A stretch of DNA of 15,340 nt. Origin: Pelagophyceae sp. CCMP2097 (taxonomy: Eukaryota; Sar; Pelagophyceae). The DNA lies in the NCBI GenBank assembly GCA_026770575.1, contig MU657345.1, forward strand, positions 49,591-64,930, written 5' to 3'. A model generated the notes under the pieces. The model was given only the letters and a program-made list of their open reading frames with translations, was not told the DNA's origin and did no database searches. Each line of letters begins with the position of its first letter. Within the stretch, counting starts at the first letter, position 1. Below, one piece after another: positions 14,070-15,340 of the stretch. The position numbers and the translations under genes are program-made.

Positions 14070-14247
14070 CCCTATGATAGGCTGCCACAATCAATCCGTT
14101 GAAGGGACCGAAAGTGGTGTGTGTTTACGTTTTTACTCTTCCCTTCTCTCTCTCCTTTCTTCTTGCGGGTCCCGGAACAGTCCACATTGGGCACGCCCGC
14201 GCTCCTCGCGCTGCCGTCAGAATCGGCTAGGAGTCTGGCCACCGGCG

Positions 14248-14613
14248 GTTGGGGCCCTCGTTAATAGGCCTGCACAAGGGTTTTCGAAGCGCACTCCTCT
14301 ATCGTATACATTGGACCGGCAAAGTTGGTTGCTTGGCAGCGTGAGAACTTTGCATTCCTGCCCGGGAAGTGGACAGTTTTAGGGCAGGGCGGTCGCTCAC
14401 CATGTGTTGCGTCGATCCGCGCCGGAATTGTCCACTTCCCACGACGCGCTTGCAAATTGGACTCCATACAAAAACAGTCAATTTTAGACACGCCCGTTCT
14501 CCTTCCCCTGCAGCCGAAATCATCTAGGAACTTGGCCACGCGCTGTCATGGTCCCCGTGGATGGGGCCGCAAATGGGTTGTCGATTTGCGCGCCTCTATC
14601 GGCCCTAACCTGG
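14248..14613 (+). repeat. Dispersed 360-base repeat, copy B
   Basis: Direct copy of 8424-8781. Here an internal 12-base inverted repeat is perfect (GGGAAGTGGACA 14364-14375, TGTCCACTTCCC 14429-14440) but is eroded in copy A. It lies inside the TIR element 14073-15228. Confidence 0.75.
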
Positions 14614-14791
14614 CCGACACAGATATATTTTGGCGAGTGATAAAAAGTGCCTGGACTTGAAAGTTCCGGGTCGGATACTTCTTACTTCGTGCGTTGAATC
14701 GAACCCCGCCCTAACTGCCCACTTCCCATCACTTCCCATCGCGCGTCGTTTTAAGAATTTATTAAATCCAAAAAGCCCTCTTATTGAAATT

Positions 14792-15073
14792 CTACACAGA
14801 AATTCCTCTCGGTTTGCCTCTTCCGGAAGGACAAGCTAGCTTCACCGCAAACGACTCAGGCAGCCCCCAGTAGTGAGCGCTGATGACGGACGAGACGGCG
14901 CCGATGCGGGCGTCGCGGCCGGCCCCGAGGGCGACCGCAGCGGCGCGGTCGTTGTCGCAAACAGCGCCGGGAGCGCAGCGGTCCCGACCTCCTCGGGCTC
15001 CTTTTTCGAGCCGCGCGGTCTCCGCGCCGGTCGTTTGCGCGCTGGGCCCTCCCAGCCCCTTCAGGTCGCCCAT
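14792..15073 (-). CDS. Possible captured coding fragment, hypothetical
   Basis: The ATG at 15073 (gcgccATGG context) opens 93 codons. The segment A-R-L-E-K-G-A-R-G-G-R-D-R-C-A-P-G-A-V-C-D-N-D-R through I-G-A-V-S-S-V-I-S-A-H-Y-W has GC-ending codons and protein-like composition. The last 25 codons are less convincing. The frame is also open upstream of the ATG. It sits between the inverted ends of the 14073-15228 element, on the same strand as 13844-14069. Not recognised. Confidence 0.3.
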   Translation of the reverse strand: MGDLKGLGGPSAQTTGAETARLEKGARGGRDRCAPGAVCDNDRAAAVALGAGRDARIGAVSSVISAHYWGLPESFAVKLACPSGRGKPRGISV

Positions 15074-15235
15074 GGCGCCGCTCAGCGGGTCTATGGGACG
15101 CGCATGCGCGGCGCGCCACGCGCATTAAAAAAAGTGCCCTTTTCAGGGGGAGACCAAGTGCAACCTTTTCGTAAACACACACCACAAAATGATCCGTTCA
15201 ACGGATCAGTTGTGGCAGCCTGCCTATGACGGGCA

Positions 15236-15340
15236 TGCGGAGGCATGAAAGTTCAAGTTTTATTACAAGAGCGCGCCGGAGGCACACGGAGGACCCGAAG
15301 GATACAGCCAAATCCCATTGCAATGCCCACGTAAATAATT
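15236..15340 (-). repeat. Dispersed repeat, copy B of 9118-9222 (runs off window)
   Basis: The reverse complement matches 9118-9222 up to the last base of the window, so the true end lies beyond it. It starts a few bases outside the right TIR of the element 14073-15228. Confidence 0.65.

Larger units (their letters stand above)
14073..15228. mobile_element. 1.15-kb inverted-repeat element
   Basis: The left end (14073-14130) and the reverse complement of the right end (15170-15228) share AGGCTGCCACAA, ATCCGTTGAA and GTGGTGTGTGTTTACG over about 58 bases, with small indels. The right arm also contains the near-palindrome TGATCCGTTCAACGGATCA (15190-15208). Inside lie one copy of the 360-base repeat (14248-14613) and a minus-strand coding-like frame (14792-15073). 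The exact target duplication is unclear. A related left-end fragment is at 5145-5275. Confidence 0.55.

Noticed and set aside
1..15340. CRISPR arrays, rRNA genes, bacterial operons or ribosome-binding sites
   Set aside because: No regularly spaced identical repeats with unique spacers, no rRNA core motifs and no operon-like frame spacing were seen. The repeats here are inverted-repeat or dispersed types.

Overview
The window looks like nuclear DNA of a eukaryotic microalga. There are no bacterial operons. The one gene that can be recognised is split by an intron and encodes a MYND zinc finger, a RING-like cysteine cluster and Sel1 repeats. From memory, that architecture is strongly expanded in the pelagophyte Aureococcus anophagefferens. 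The organism assignment is an inference from this gene and from the transposon-like intron inside it; no search was run.

Layout. 1-378 is featureless upstream DNA. 379-1814 is the MYND/RING/Sel1 gene, interrupted at 490-894 by an element whose two ends are about 58-base inverted repeats and whose first bases are a splice donor. The gene also carries an apparent one-base deletion in its last Sel1 repeat. 2013-2132 is a small transposon with a 5-base target duplication. 2402-2755 (minus) may be an exon. 2940-4262 is degenerate repeat DNA. 4494-5103 (minus) is a probable two-exon gene of unknown function with a GC-AG intron. 5603-6441 is an inverted-repeat element that contains a second one at 5687-5878. 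6738-7151 (minus) is a coding remnant with a nonsense codon. 7738-11319 is bounded by inverted arms, one of which carries a further nested element at 7819-8221. 11320-12190 is another inverted-repeat element that directly abuts it. 12707-13153 resembles a very short LTR element. 13540-13715 holds two tRNA-like segments. 14073-15228 is a last inverted-repeat element. Several repeat families occur twice or more at distant positions.

The window is therefore mainly a graveyard of small DNA-transposon-like and possibly LTR-like elements around one recognisable gene. The most informative signals are the transposon-like intron, a CGT...ACG-ended repeat family with perfect 5-base target duplications at three separate loci, and two insertions for which a paralogous empty site lies in the same window. 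Most open frames are shadows or repeat DNA. Apart from the first gene, the coding calls rest on codon composition and splice-site context and are tentative.
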